A DNA stretch of 60,000 nt, from NCBI GenBank assembly GCA_903813345.2, contig CAIIXF020000003.1, positions 28,661,248 through 28,721,247 of the forward strand. Reading direction: 5' to 3'. The notes beneath the pieces were generated by a model, which made no database searches, was not told where the DNA came from, and saw nothing but the letters and a program-made list of their open reading frames with translations. Source of the DNA: Owenia fusiformis. Lineage: Eukaryota > Annelida > Polychaeta > Sabellida > Oweniidae. The translations under genes and the position numbers were made by a program. This document shows positions 12,501 through 24,429 of this stretch, piece by piece; within the stretch, counting starts at the first letter, position 1; each line of letters starts with the position of its first letter.

Positions 12501-13227
12501 TTTTGTTTTCTCTCATCGTTAGTTCAGCTCTATGAGGTCTGTTAAGGGATGCCATTATTTTAACATTGAATTTTCATCCAGTTTCTGCCCTTTGTCTCCT
12601 TGGGATGATAGGCAATCAGTGTTTGAGGCAGGGATGATACTAATATATGTTCACATTGTTAAATCTGCCCAGTCATGCATTGACACAATCAGTTATCTGT
12701 TTTTCTGTACTTTTTTTTTTATAAAACATGCAGTGGTGTCCCCAGGATTTAATTTTTTATTATAGTCAGTGTAACATAATAACAGGTTATAGTAGATGGG
12801 AGAATTAAGTACCACATAATGGTATTTACAATGATTTATACTAAAGAAATGTACATAGATATCATTTTTCTAATAGACCACTGTCATATACATGTACCTA
12901 GTAAGCATCGAGTTCAGGTAATTCCAAACTCTTACTAAAAAGTTTAAAAATATATTCTTTTTCAGATGTTTTTTCAATTCCATTTAATTGAAATATTTTA
13001 ATTTTGAACTAATTGTATATATTCTACCATAATGTGTAAATATCCACAAAAATGTATGAAATTAAAAATTGTTTTTAGTCTATATTGGTGGCTGTTATCA
13101 TAAAAATGATCATCCAATCTACCTTTGCATTGGGAACATAAGGTAGGATTTACTATGGGATAACATGATATCCCATTCATCAGAATCCTCAATCTATGAC
13201 AAATGATAGGGTTTTCGGCAGAAATTT
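9561..13227. other. No gene seen
   Basis: Contains the CAGACCCGTAGC element at 11082 and a TACCCT-related core at about 11425. Opposing ~65-codon frames at 10.9-11.1 kb are chance overlaps. Confidence 0.55.
11082..11352 (+). mobile_element. CAGACCCGTAGC element, diverged copy
   Basis: It starts CAGACCCGTAGCAAGCATTT and ends GGGTATGGGCCTG, with GGGGGG and CCCCCC arms and the internal TTTGACAATTTTGAC block shared with the 27.2 kb copy. No target duplication is visible. Confidence 0.5.
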
Positions 13228-13276
13228 CAGCCTGATATTCCAAGGTATGAAATCATCATACCTTGGAAATCCAAGA
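13228..13276. repeat. TTTGGAAATCCAAGATG dispersed repeat with hairpin
   Basis: TCCAAGGTATGAAATCATCA with CATACCTTGGA forms a short hairpin and is followed by AATCCAAGATGAG. Relatives with CCAGTTTGATTTT and ACTTTGGAAATCCAAGATG lie at about 15190-15280, 29215-29280 and 35690-35750. Confidence 0.5.
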
Positions 13277-13472
13277 TGAGGTAACTGGGGATAAGCGATG
13301 AATGTGACAGTCCTTCAATGACATTTTTATCATGTTGAGATCATTAATTAAAAGCAAAGAGCATCCTCCTTAGGACCTGCATGACTCCGAGATCATGATG
13401 TCATGAGACTCTAGAACTCCGTCAAAGTCAATAGCATTATAAACTGTATAAGTAAGTACAGTATATTTAATA

Positions 13473-13680
13473 CAGTGATCTCCCCAGCATTTAAGTAAGT
13501 TGGTGCAGCATTCATAGCTGAGATTTTGAAAATAGGCTTGCACCCACCTGAAAATCTATTTGCACCCACTTGAAGATGAGAAAAATCAAAAAAAATTGGC
13601 ATAATTTGGCCAATTTTGGTGTGAATTGTGAAAATGAGAATTATGCACCCACTTGAGAAAAAAGCCTGTGGAGATCAGTG
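13473..13680 (+). mobile_element. CAGTGATCTCC-family miniature element, copy 2
   Basis: A 208 bp element from CAGTGATCTCC to GGAGATCAGTG, with a perfect 5-bp target duplication TAATA on both sides. The minus strand reads a short peptide also seen in the 23.5 kb copy, which reflects DNA homology only. Confidence 0.78.
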
Positions 13681-13760
13681 TAATACATACAGGGATGTTG
13701 AACTTGGAATATATGTACATATAACCTTTATTGACATATTATGAAATATCATCATTGTGT

Positions 13761-14110
13761 TTATTCAACCTAACTGCACTTGTGGAACGTGATGTCCTTA
13801 GTCAGCAACTATATAGGTAATAGTAATGAACTTGGAATGTATCTTATAATAAATATCATTGCTATTTATTCAACCTAACTGCACTTGTGGAACGTGATGT
13901 CCTTAGTCAGCAACTATATAGGTAATAGTAATGAACTTGGAATGTATCTTATAATAAATATCATTGCTATTTATTCAACCTAACTGCACTTGTGGAACGT
14001 GATGTCCTTAGTCAGCAACTATATAGGTAATAATAATGAACTTGGAATGTATCTTATAATAAATATCATTGCTATTTATTCAACCTAACTGCACTCGTGG
14101 AACGTAATGT
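13761..14110 (+). repeat. 105-bp tandem repeat, three and a third copies
   Basis: TTATTCAACCTAACTGCACT recurs at 13761, 13866, 13971 and 14076, exactly 105 bp apart. The middle copies are nearly identical. A diverged piece (GTAATGAACTTGGAAT) follows at about 14404. Confidence 0.92.
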
Positions 14111-14204
14111 CTTGAGTTCTTGATCACTACCATGTTATTATTGTCTACCTCCATTGCGGAGAGTCTAGTTATAAACTACCCTCTGCCTAGTATATACTAC
14201 ATTA

Positions 14205-14335
14205 CAGTTTAGCAGCCCCGCCCCAAAGATTGGTGCCTTTGACAGCCCAGGTAATAAATTATTTCAAATCTGTTACGCTGACCGTTTCTCGTTCGTATTT
14301 CGACGACAGACTCTGATTGGCTCGGTGAGATCAGA
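14205..14335. promoter_or_regulatory. GC-rich patch with GC-box and CCAAT-type sites
   Basis: CCCCGCCCC at 14216-14224, inverted CCAAT (ATTGG) at 14229 and again at 14316, and several CpGs including TTTCGACGACAG stand out in AT-rich DNA. The layout resembles a promoter, but no first exon is recognised on either side. It could also be the promoter of a dead transposon. Confidence 0.25.
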
Positions 14336-14479
14336 GATTTGTTGAATCAAAGGGTAATCATTGTCCTAAGTAAGAAAGAAATTAGTTACTATACAGGTAA
14401 AAGTAATGAACTTGGAATCCATCTTATGTTTTGACTTGCACTCAACTGAGCTGCATTTACATAATGTGATGTCATGGGT

Positions 14480-17459
14480 ACCATCAGATTTGTAGCATTC
14501 ACATCATTCATGTCATGGCACATCTTGAAATTATAAAGAGAGATGAAAACTGATAAACAGGTATGCTCGATATATTGAAAAAAAGGATAATATTGTATTT
14601 ACCCTAAAGGCTCCTGTGTTTTCCCTGGTGTGTTGAAAGTTTAGCAAATGTTTTGAATGATGATCTATTTGTCCTGCTAGTGGGTGGGTACATCAATGGT
14701 AATTTACCATCTGGCCATAATCTTTCCTGTAATAGAAACAATGGTGCCAAAATATATAACATACCAACCCCCTCTGCTCCAGTACACACATGTGTGTATT
14801 AAGACACATGTATTTTGTTGTTTCTCTTAAAGATTTGAAAGAAGTGTATGATGATCTTCTTGCATTTTATGACTTGATATATTATGTGGACTACATACCT
14901 ATTTACTCTGCATATAGGGTAGGGATAGAATGGAATGGATTTTGGAATGGTTTTGTCTTCCAATAACCAGTTGGCAAGTTTTGCTAACGGAAGAAGATAA
15001 ATTCCAAGAATATTTGAACATGCGATAAGGATGCGAAAGTTCATTTCAGAAGGTATAATCAGATATATGGGGCAACAATTCCATTTCGTGTAATCCATCT
15101 TGGAGAGCACACATGTTTTAATATATTCCTTACATTATTGTTTCTACTTTTAAGTTTTGAACCACATTGAATGTATGGTTTTCCTTGATATGCATCATAC
15201 TTGTTTCCCAGTTTGATTTTCAATCATGAAATTAATAATTAATATGAAAACATGATACTTTGGAAATCCAAGATGAATATGCATTCTTTCATCTGATTTA
15301 AAAATTTGATATTTTGTACTTGGTATATAATACACTGGTCTTACTCCAGTGATCTCCATAGCATTAAAGCAAGTTGGCACCTAGAGAAAACATGGGCTCA
15401 TCATAGACAATACCATGACATTTTCTATCAGATAAGAAAAGTAAAGAGATGATGAGTATCAAAATGGGTCTAGCCATCTGAGCTGAGAGGCTAGTTTCAA
15501 AACAGAAACATATATGAGTATCAAAATGGGTCTAGCTGCTCTAAGAATGTCATTCTTAGTCTCCTGTTTTGCATACAAACAATGATTGTCATGAATATCC
15601 TTTTTATATCACCACCAGAAGTGGTGACATATCGTTATAGTCTCCAGCCTTTATGGGGATGGTGTTTGGCGATCGCATTTGGCATTCAGTGGTCTGTGTC
15701 TATAACAAAAGGAACGTGGTGACATTTTGCATGTTAATGCCTTGTTTCACTGGTTCTTGTCATCTTGAGATCATGACAGGGAACATAAGTGATAGTGGAG
15801 AATTTATCCATTGTTGGCTGGCTTGATACATTTACATCATGAGATGATCACGACTGAAGAATATGACGTCCCACACTCCCAGCTTGTGATAAATCCTGCA
15901 ATCGATTGCAGAATGCGGATGAATATTACTTTAGTGGTTTTTGGTATTTTTGTGATTGCTGAATGTAAGGAACTTACAAGCCTTTTTTAAAATTATAATC
16001 TTAATGAGATGTATAATGAAACTCCTGTATATCAAAAAGATCATTTCTTTTCTTCTGTCTTTAGAAGAAATGTTTCTAGTTTAACAACTGGGATGAGTTA
16101 TCAGAATTTCAGTCATTGTGTCAGTGCCAAGTCAGAAAATCAAACCATTTGGGGTTTTGTCAAGGTTGTTACTGAACTGCCTTATGAATATATAAATATG
16201 CTCACATTATAGACCATGTTCTTGTTTCAAACGTGGCAACAGTTTCTCAACACTTTTGTCACAGATTATGGCAAAACTTATAAAACATATTGTTGTCATA
16301 TTTATGTCCATGTTGCCCTAGTGAGCCATCACATGTTTATTTCTAGAAACTAGTTAGAAAAAGGAATTAGATTGGATTACGTTGACTGGTGAGTATATAG
16401 AACTTCCAAACACACTGGCCATGTTTTATATAACCTTTTGATAGAGAACAAGGTTAGGGTAACTGGTGAAGTTGGAACTGATATGTAGCATCACTGCACT
16501 GATACCAACCAGAAATAAATAGTTTTGACCCTGACCCAAATAACACAAATTATGAAACATGCTGGGTCAACTTGCCCTCTATGGTATTGAGTAGTGCGGA
16601 ATGTGAAAGTTCTATTTTACTTGGTGCCAACTCCAACTACATAAAACCTCTTAATAAAATACATTTGATTTTAGAGTCCCTTTCTTATCTACAATTTACA
16701 TGGATGTCTAAAATGGGACAAATTTCTTTCAAAAGTGTCTATATGCAAAGGTTTCACTACATTCATTGTCATTGAATAGAGCATCAGCTTTTCTGGTATT
16801 TTGAATTAAGGTATATCTGCATGATGATAATTTTTTGCAATTTTGAAAAGAAGATCACTCAATTTTCTACATATTCATACATTCTTAAGAAAACTTAACA
16901 CTCAATTATTAATCGGGGTACACTAAAGCACATTTTGTGCAAAAATGAAAGATTTAGACCGTGTTTGGAATGAGTTACATTCAACATGGTCATCAAAATG
17001 GTAGAAAGTGCAGTCTGACCTTAAGTTAATGGTTTTTACTTAAAAGAGTATTCTGATTTAAATCTAGATTCTAGAATCCCCCTAGCTCCTGTGAGATACC
17101 AAGAGATTCTGCAATGTTTCAATGCATGATTGCATGTTCCTGCATATACTATTTCTAAAAACACTGCATTTTAAGACATATCCCATCTCCTGATTGCTTG
17201 AGAGCTATATTTATGTTGACTTTGAACTCTCAAGTAATTCAAGTCCAGATTCACCATTGTTACATTAAGCCCCTGTTAATTTCTTAGTACAATAAGTACA
17301 AGTGAGGAGTATGTATGTTTTGGCTTAAAGAATTGCACTTGTGTATCAAGGAGCTTAAATAAACCACTGTTGCTAAAAGAATTGGCCATTTGTCTCTAAG
17401 AATGAAAGCTTATAAGCTCATCTGGTGAAAGGAATGCTGCTTAGGTAGATCTAAATGAG
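14480..17459. other. No gene seen; dispersed repeat remnants
   Basis: Minus-strand frames at 14604-15110 are not recognisable. ATGAGTATCAAAATGGGTCT is duplicated at about 15454 and 15514. Remnants of two dispersed families lie at 15190-15380 and 15601-15755. Confidence 0.5.
15601..15755 (+). mobile_element. CACCACCAGAAGTGGTGAC dispersed element, copy 1
   Basis: A ~150 bp unit from TTTTTATATCACCACCAGAA to GACATTTTGCATGTTAATGC and CTTGTTT. It matches, in reverse, the segments at 55518-55659 and 59522-59575. The end contains the near-palindrome CACCACCAGAAGTGGTG. Confidence 0.6.
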
Positions 17460-17815
17460 TGCCAAGGAATTGCCCCTGTATATCAAGGTATTGCCCTTGT
17501 ATGTCAAGGAATTATCCCCGGATGTCTTGATATTGCCTTTATTTGTCAAGGAATTGCCCTTGTATGTCAAGGAATTGCCTTTGTATCTCAAGGATTGTTC
17601 TTGTACAATAAGGAATTCCCCTTGTATGTCAAGACAAGAAATTGACCTTGTATGTCAAGAAATTGCCCTTGTATGCCAAGGAATTGCCTTTGTATGTCAA
17701 GAAATTATCCTTTGATGTCAAGAAATTGCCTTTGTATGTCAACAAATTGCTCTTGTATCTCAAGGAATACTACCCTTGTATGTCAAAGAATTGACCTTCT
17801 GTATAAGGAATTACC
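17460..17815 (+). repeat. 21-bp minisatellite (TTGCCCTTGTATGTCAAGGA), about 17 copies
   Basis: The unit is 21 bp, so each frame encodes a seven-residue repeat (for example LPLYVKE). Copies are diverged and indels shift the frame at several points, so a protein is unlikely. Confidence 0.9.
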
Positions 17816-19564
17816 CAAAGAAATCAGGAGAAATACAAAATGGAGTAGCTCATTTGTATAAAGTTGTTAATGTGTAGACAGACATGTCAGACCAAGCTTA
17901 TGTATTTGTCCTCACATTGAGTTTCAATAGCGACATAACAAAATAGCTAGGTGATGACCGAGGGATACATTTCTTGTGGTCTGATCTCCTTGGGAAGATG
18001 TAAAAAATCTGTTTTGCAAGCCAGAGATAATTCAGTGCATTCAACACATGTTTACTTGAAATGAAATAATTATGGAACCCCCATATGGAGGCCTCATGTT
18101 GTCAAGTCACTTTGACTTTAAAACCTGTATTCCAAACTAATAATATAGGAGGCAGAATGTGTCAGTCACTAGGTACATAGTAGGTGCGTGTCAGTATTCT
18201 ATCTCAGTGATTTTTTAATTTTAGTTTGTTTATAGTTTCATGATGAGTTATTCTGCTTTCTTAGGTGTTGCAACATTAGCACAAACTTTATTGTGAGGCT
18301 TCTCAGTTTGATCTAATCCCTTGTAACATTTAAGGAATTCTCAAAGTTCAATGCCTTCCAGTAGTTTGTGTCTTCACTCACAAAGTTTCTTACCTGTATA
18401 TACCTGCATCTTGTACTTAAAAGCAATAGATGGGCAGTATGCATTGCCCTCCCCAACCAGTGGTATTATTATATTATATCACCTTAGGTCAGGCTGTTTT
18501 GTTCAAGGTCTACAGCTGTATAAATGGTTTTTTTTATCATTTTTTCCTTATCTTTGGACCTGAAAGGTGACTGACATTTGCAAGCAGGATGTAAGCGTGG
18601 AGATGTTCACTTAAGTTGAAACAGATGGGAGTAGAAGGACTTACTCTGCTGATCCTGTAAGCTGATAACAATTCAAGCGTTTTGCTATATTGACACATAT
18701 CAAATATAACATAAAAGTTGAAAACTTTTGTTGACTCAATTGCTCATTTATCACTAGAGGATGATGGCAGGGGCATCATGACCTCACCTCATTTTAACCA
18801 ATCAGAATCATTTTTGAATCATACGTTTTATAGATACCTGTATTATTTTGATCTTTCGTTTGTTCATACTTAGCCTCTCAAGATATAATTACGTGGAATA
18901 TGGGCATGGAATATGAATAAAAAACACTGCCATGTTTTATAACAGAATATGAGCTAGTTAGTATATTTCAGAAAAAATCCGAAATTTTATTAAAGGAACA
19001 CTATGATTAATATGTGTCTTCATTTTTCAACAAAACAAAAATAGCTTTCAAATGTCATGACGACTTTGTGTTGTTAATTTTAATTTGTAGTGTCATTATC
19101 AACCTCAGTTTCTCTCATATTATTTTAAAAATAAAAATGAAATGTTGTTTTGCTTTATTCATTCATCATGCCATGTTTATTCCATACTCCTTTTGACCCC
19201 AGCAAGTTTTCACCAGATCTTATCCTGTAGCATATTATACCAAACTACCCAAAATTAGTTTAGTGGTAAGAGAAGTGTTTTTGTATTGACTGGTATAGAG
19301 TAATTTGCCAAATCGTCATCAGCATTTGTTGTCTGTGACAAATTGTTACATTTGTGCGTCATCATCATTTGTTGACTGTAACAAATAGTTACACTTGCCT
19401 ATTTACAACCACTTTTATAATGTTATGCCGTGTTACGTGCATAATTCTTTTTGATGATTCATTCTGATATTCATTGCATCTGTATCAAACCAGGAATATC
19501 ATTGCAGTACTTAGGAAGGAGATAACAATGGATCATGATGCTTTATGTGACAATGCCTCATTGT
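17816..19564. other. No gene seen
   Basis: AT-rich; only frames of about 60-70 codons without protein features. A duplicated ATTTGTTGNCTGTNACAAAT segment lies near 19330-19400. Confidence 0.55.
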
Positions 19565-20204
19565 AATAATAAGCAAATATTTCATTCTATGGAGGGCAAT
19601 ACCTGTTCATCTTTCAATGATTTTTGCATCATGTATTGCCCGCAGCCCGGAGGGCGAGGGAAATACATGCTGCAGAAATCATTGAAAGTGCAACAGGTAT
19701 TGCCCGAACATAGAATGAAATATTTGTTTTATTATATCATTGCTAGACATTCGCTTACTTTGCAGACTGGCACTCTTGTAATATTCCCCATCCTTCGTTC
19801 GCAGTTCCCAAAAAAAATCCTCTAAAATTCCATCCAGAACGATTTTATCGATAAATTTAACGTCTATTTCGTCCGTTGACATAACACTTGAAAATGTTCT
19901 AAGACATTAGATGTCATTCCGTTGATTTAATGGTGTTTTTAGAATGCACATCCCTCAAGATGTCGTTCTTTTCATCGGAATTCAGACTTTTAAATCTTTT
20001 TCCGTCTGCCATTTTGATGCACGTCACAACTGTACTGGACGAAACGGGACGATTCAGAATTCCCGGGCGGGCAATACGCCGGGCAATACGTCTTTTATAA
20101 TTCCAAAATTAAGGGAGTTGTGAAATACGCTTTGGTATTTTTGATCACATGGTACTGAATCAGCCAATCAAAGGACACAAATTCTAGCAATGATATAATA
20201 ATGA
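19565..20204 (-). mobile_element. Crypton-derived miniature element 1 with adjacent hairpin
   Basis: Three parts. A long hairpin (19574-19647 pairing with 19654-19726) lies at the left. A perfect 19-bp inverted repeat, TTATTATATCATTGCTAGA, sits at 19729-19747 and, inverted, at 20183-20201. Between these lies a minus-strand remnant of a Crypton N-terminus. The 9-mer GGGCAATAC or its complement occurs five times: three in the hairpin (19594, 19633, 19697) and two just upstream of the remnant coding start (20069, 20081). Coding similarity stops next to the internal repeat, so the core of the recombinase is missing. Confidence 0.7.
19748..20012 (-). pseudogene. Broken N-terminus of a Crypton (DUF3504) tyrosine recombinase, copy 1
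   Basis: ATG at 20012 opens MADGKRFKSLNSDEKNDIL and DVHSKNTIKSTE and hits TGA at 19914. The similarity continues in a second frame (SNVLEHFQVL) and then in a third from about 19882 (STDEIDVKFIDKIVLDGILE, FFWELRTKDGEYYKSASLQ). The order (an SKNT-like motif, then a helix, then an LDGILEDFF-like helix and RxKDGExYxxxSL) is the usual start of Crypton-type and KIAA1958-type recombinases. At least two frameshifts and a missing catalytic domain make it non-functional. This is family recognition by eye, without a database search. Confidence 0.65.
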
Positions 20205-20291
20205 ACATTATATCTCAATTCTTTGATTCTTGAATTGAGTTTCACCTTGATGCAATATGTGTTCAAATTCTCAACTAAATGCAAGATAATG

Positions 20292-21776
20292 CCAAGAGTG
20301 TATTATTCAATTTGTTCAATGTTTAGGAGACAAGAGTGTATCATCTGAATGGTTCAGTGTTTAGGAGACAAGGGTGTATCATCCAAATGGTTCAATGTTT
20401 AGGAGACAAGGGTGTATCATCCAAATGGTTCAATGTTTAGGAGACAAGGGTGTATCATCCAAATGGTTCAATGTTTAGGAGACAAGGGTGTATCATCCAA
20501 ATGGTTCAATGTTTAGGAGACAAGGGTGTATCATCCAAATGGTTCAATGTTTAGGAGACAAGGGTGTATCATCCAAATGGTTCAATGTTTAGGAGACAAG
20601 GTTGTATCATCCGAATGGTTCAATGTTTAGGAGCCAAGGGTGTATCATCAGAATGGTTCAATGTTTAGGAGACAAGTGTGTATCATCCGAATGGTTCAAT
20701 GTTTAGGAGACAAGAGTGTATCATCCGAATGGTTCAATGTTAGGAGACAAGGGTGTATCATCCGAATGGTTCAATGTTTAGGAGACAAGGGTGTATCATC
20801 AGAATGGTTCAATGTTTAGGAGACAAGGGTGTATCATCAGAATGGTTCAATGTTTAGGAGACAAGGGTGTATCATCAGAATGGTTCAATGTTTAGGAGAC
20901 AAGGGTGTATCATCAGAATGGTTCAATGTTTAGGAGACAAGGGTGTATCATCAGAATGGTTCAATGTTTAGGAGACAAGGGTGTATCATCCAAATGGTTC
21001 AATGTTTAGGAGACAAGGGTGTATCATCCGAATGGTTCAATGTTTAGGAGACAAGAGTGTATCATCCGAATGGTTCAATGTTTAGGAGACAAGGGTGTAT
21101 CATCCAAATGGTTCAATGTTTAGGAGACAAGGGTGTATCATCCGAATGGTTCAATGTTTAGGAGACAAGGGTGTATCATCCGAATGGTTCACTGTTTAGG
21201 AGACAAGAGTGTATCATCCGAATGGTTCAATGTTTAGGAGACAAGGGTGTATCATCCAAATGGTTCAATGTTTAGGAGACAAGGGTGTATCATCCGAATG
21301 GTTCAATGTTTAGGAGACAAGGGTGTATCATCCGAATGGTTCACTGTTTAGGAGACAAGGGTGTATCATCCAAATGGTTCAATGTTTAGGAGACAAGAGT
21401 GTATCATCCGAATGGTTCAATGTTTAGGAGACAAGGGTGTATCATCCAAATGGTTCAATGTTTAGGAGCCAAGGGTGTATCATCCGCATGGTTCAATGTT
21501 TAGGAGCCAAGGGTGTATCATCCGCATGGTTCAATGTTTAGGAGCCAAGGGTGTATCATCCGCATGGTTCAATGTTTAGGAGCCAAGGGTGTATCATCCG
21601 AATGGTTCAATGTTTAGGAGCCAAGGGTGTATCATCCGCATGGTTCAATGTTTAGGAGCCAAGGGTGTATCATCCGAATGGTTCAATGTTTAGGAGCCAA
21701 GGGTGTATCATCCGCATGGTTCAATGTTTAGGAGCCAAGGGTGTATCATCCGAATGGTTCAATATTAGGAGACAAC
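20292..21776 (+). repeat. 38-bp minisatellite, about 39 copies, with higher-order structure
   Basis: Unit of 38 bp: GGTTCAATGTTTAGGAGACA then AGGGTGTATCATCCGAAT. Variants are CCA, CCG, CAG and CTG before AAT, GAGCC for GAGAC, and GAGTG for GGGTG. Homogenised blocks include a run of CATCCAAAT units near the left, CATCAGAAT units at about 20.79-20.98 kb, and GAGCCAAGG units from 21.45 kb. The rare GTTCACTG variant recurs exactly 152 bp apart (21187 and 21339), i.e. a four-unit repeat. At the right end CGCATGG and CGAATGG units alternate. No frame stays open across it. Confidence 0.95.
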
Positions 21777-23466
21777 TATACAGGGATACAATACCTTGTT
21801 ATTATAGAAATTATACCTTCACATTATTATATTTGCCTGGAATGATAGCTATTCTCGAATTCCCACTCCTGGGATGAGGAGGATAATCCAATCTCTAGGG
21901 TACATGGGTTTGTGTAAAGGGTATAGATGTTGACTCACCTTTTAATAGAAAATGTCAAGGTATCTTAACCTTCTGTGATAAATTTGTTATCAAATTAGGC
22001 AAATGAAATGTCACTATAGTCACTGTTTAAACCAACAAATTGAAGTGGAAAATGTGCAATGAACAAGGAATGTTAAGAGAAAAATGGCTTTTTAGAGGAA
22101 AGTTAGAAAGTTTGCCCTTTTGTGAATGTCGCGTTCTATTAATTGATCTTTTCTTGCCCTAAATGAGAAAAATTCATAGAACATTTGGAATGAGATATTT
22201 GTGAAGAAAAATAAAGCGTATACAGCCGCAAGAACTGAAATAAAAAAAAGTTCCAGACAAATCATGTCTGTGTACTTTTGAGTTAATGTATTTACCTGAT
22301 TGATTAATAAAAAATGATTCGTTCATCCTTCTAATTATCTTGGATATCATTCTTAGTATCACCATGGTTGCTGCACATCACAATATGTTACCATGGTAAC
22401 GTTCTACAAATCATCCTTCAAGTCTGCTCAAATATCTGGATACATATCCAAGCTCTTTTATTAAAAATAATTTTCAAAGTCAGGGGGATTTTGAGCTAGA
22501 ATCATGGAGCTATTTTTACAAAAAATCAGATTATCGTGTCACCGAGATATTTATTTAGACTTTTTGTATTGTTTGTAGGTGTTTTCCGAGTGTCAGTTGA
22601 TTTTTTCTGGTGAATGGTAGGGAAGCCTATCGCTAGTTTGAAAGGACTACAGGTTAGATTGCCCCAGACAGTGTTACGTTCGTACAAGCTCTATGGTAAA
22701 CACAAGTAACTCAATCATATATGGTGCCTACAATGCCAGCTTATACATATTTCATGGGATTTCTCTCTTAAATTGAATAAAAGTGTTTGATTTTTGGGCA
22801 TATCTGCATCATTTAGAATTCTTAATTTCTATCTGTATTTATTCTATACTTACTTACCTCTTTATATTATATATAACATTTTAATACACAACCACCTGTT
22901 ATTTTTAGAATGTTTTCAGTTAAGTAATACTTGATATGCGTCACCAACAAACATGATGTTTTTTAATGAAAAGTAAATATTGTTTATCAATTTGAATGCT
23001 GGGTCAGAGTTGATGACAAAGTTACAGTAGCTTACACGACTTGTTATACATGATGATTGATATATGCTATAGAAATTGGAAATCGTCTACATGTGATATA
23101 TCATTGACTGTGGTTTTGAAATAACATCATTTTATTTGTAACATATGTAACAACCATTGCCCTGATATGAGAGCCTTTTACAGGAGGTAATTGAAGCTCT
23201 CTTTTAAATGAAACAAAATTTTTCTATTGGAAAGGGTTTAAATTGTGTCACTTTTGGCTTCATATCTGTCACATTAACTGACCTCTGTCACTTTAAAATA
23301 TCACCTGTCTGACATTGACAAACGTACCTTTGAAACTAATGTGACCTTTTTGACAATAAGTATGACGTCTACTTAGATTGAATTTGATGTTAGTTACAAT
23401 TGAATATTTTTGGAGAATATGAATGGATGATCCTAGCTCCCAAGGAGACATTGCCTTTGATTCGAT
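21777..23466. other. No gene seen; contains an X-box-like palindrome
   Basis: AT-rich sequence between the 38-bp array and a nested foldback element. The only notable site is at 22387-22400. Confidence 0.5.
22387..22400. promoter_or_regulatory. Perfect palindromic RFX X-box-like site
   Basis: GTTACCATGGTAAC is a full palindrome matching the X-box consensus bound by RFX factors. A weaker partner, CACCATGGTTGC, lies about 25 bp upstream. Function is inferred only. Confidence 0.4.
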
Positions 23467-23769
23467 TGTAGTCTAGCTCCAAGCCCTTGTGACCCTCCCT
23501 CCACTAGTGTGAGAAGGTATGTCAGTGATCTCCACAGCATTAAAGTAAGTGGGCGCAGCACTCACCTGAGATTTTGAAAATAGGCTTGCACCCACCTGAA
23601 AATCCATTTGCACCCACTTGAAATATCATGAAAAATGGACATATTTTGACCAATTTTGGTCTGAATTGTGAAAATGAGAATTGTGTACCCACTTGAGAAA
23701 AAGTCCTATGGAGATCACTGTGTGTAGTCAAGTAGAGGGAGGGGGTCAAAGGGTCTTGTAGCTAGACTA
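23467..23769. mobile_element. TAGTCTTG-family foldback element, interrupted
   Basis: The left arm GTAGTCTAGCTCCAAGCCCT (with CCCTCCCTCC) pairs with the right arm ending GGGTCTTGTAGCTAGACTA. The central part has been split by a CAGTGATCTCC-family element. Confidence 0.6.
23523..23720 (+). mobile_element. CAGTGATCTCC-family miniature element, copy 3, nested in a foldback element
   Basis: A 198 bp element with perfect 12-bp inverted termini CAGTGATCTCCA and TGGAGATCACTG. It sits within the loop of a larger inverted-repeat element (23467-23769). The flanks TATGT and TGTGT are a possible decayed 5-bp duplication. Confidence 0.78.
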
Positions 23770-24429
23770 ATTAGATTACAGAATCCTTAATTTTTATCAG
23801 ACCTGCATCATCCCCCACCCATATAAAGTTTCTTAGTACTCTGTTTCTGGGAGATGGGGGGGGGGGTCACAGACTGAAAGGTGAATAAGCTGTAACTTTA
23901 TATACGTGGGGAAACTTTTCCTCTTATTCATATTATCTATTTGAGATAAATAAACGATAAAGGGGTGAGCTGGTGTGAAATCCAAGACTTAGTATTAAAC
24001 AAAAAATACGATGCAAAATATGATTTTTGTTAATTGGTTTTAGGAGTTGATTAAACAAAATGAAGTGTTTCAATCGCTCGTTTAGCACCTGACAGAGGTT
24101 ATATTGACTCTGGACTTTCCTCTAACCACTTTACAAATAAACACTTCTAGCTAGGAGTCTCTAGCTCTCAAATTTAACGCAGACCTACATACCACCCAAA
24201 TATTTTTATCTGATACAAATATGAGCTAATATATGTATATAGTGAATATCTAAGGATATCATGATATCATTGTAGCATTTGTATATGTTTCTTTCTCACA
24301 TAGTTTAAGAATTTTTAAAGATCATAATTTTTTTAACTGTGTTTATGATTGTTAAGACTGGTGTTAACAGTATTAACAACAACAATGTCATATTGACCTA
24401 AATGGTAGGCTAATTTTACGAATTGTGAA

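Noticed and set aside
14604-15110. Two adjacent minus-strand frames of 61 and 103 codons
   Set aside because: Considered as pieces of a broken gene, but no family motif is visible and no splice sites link them.
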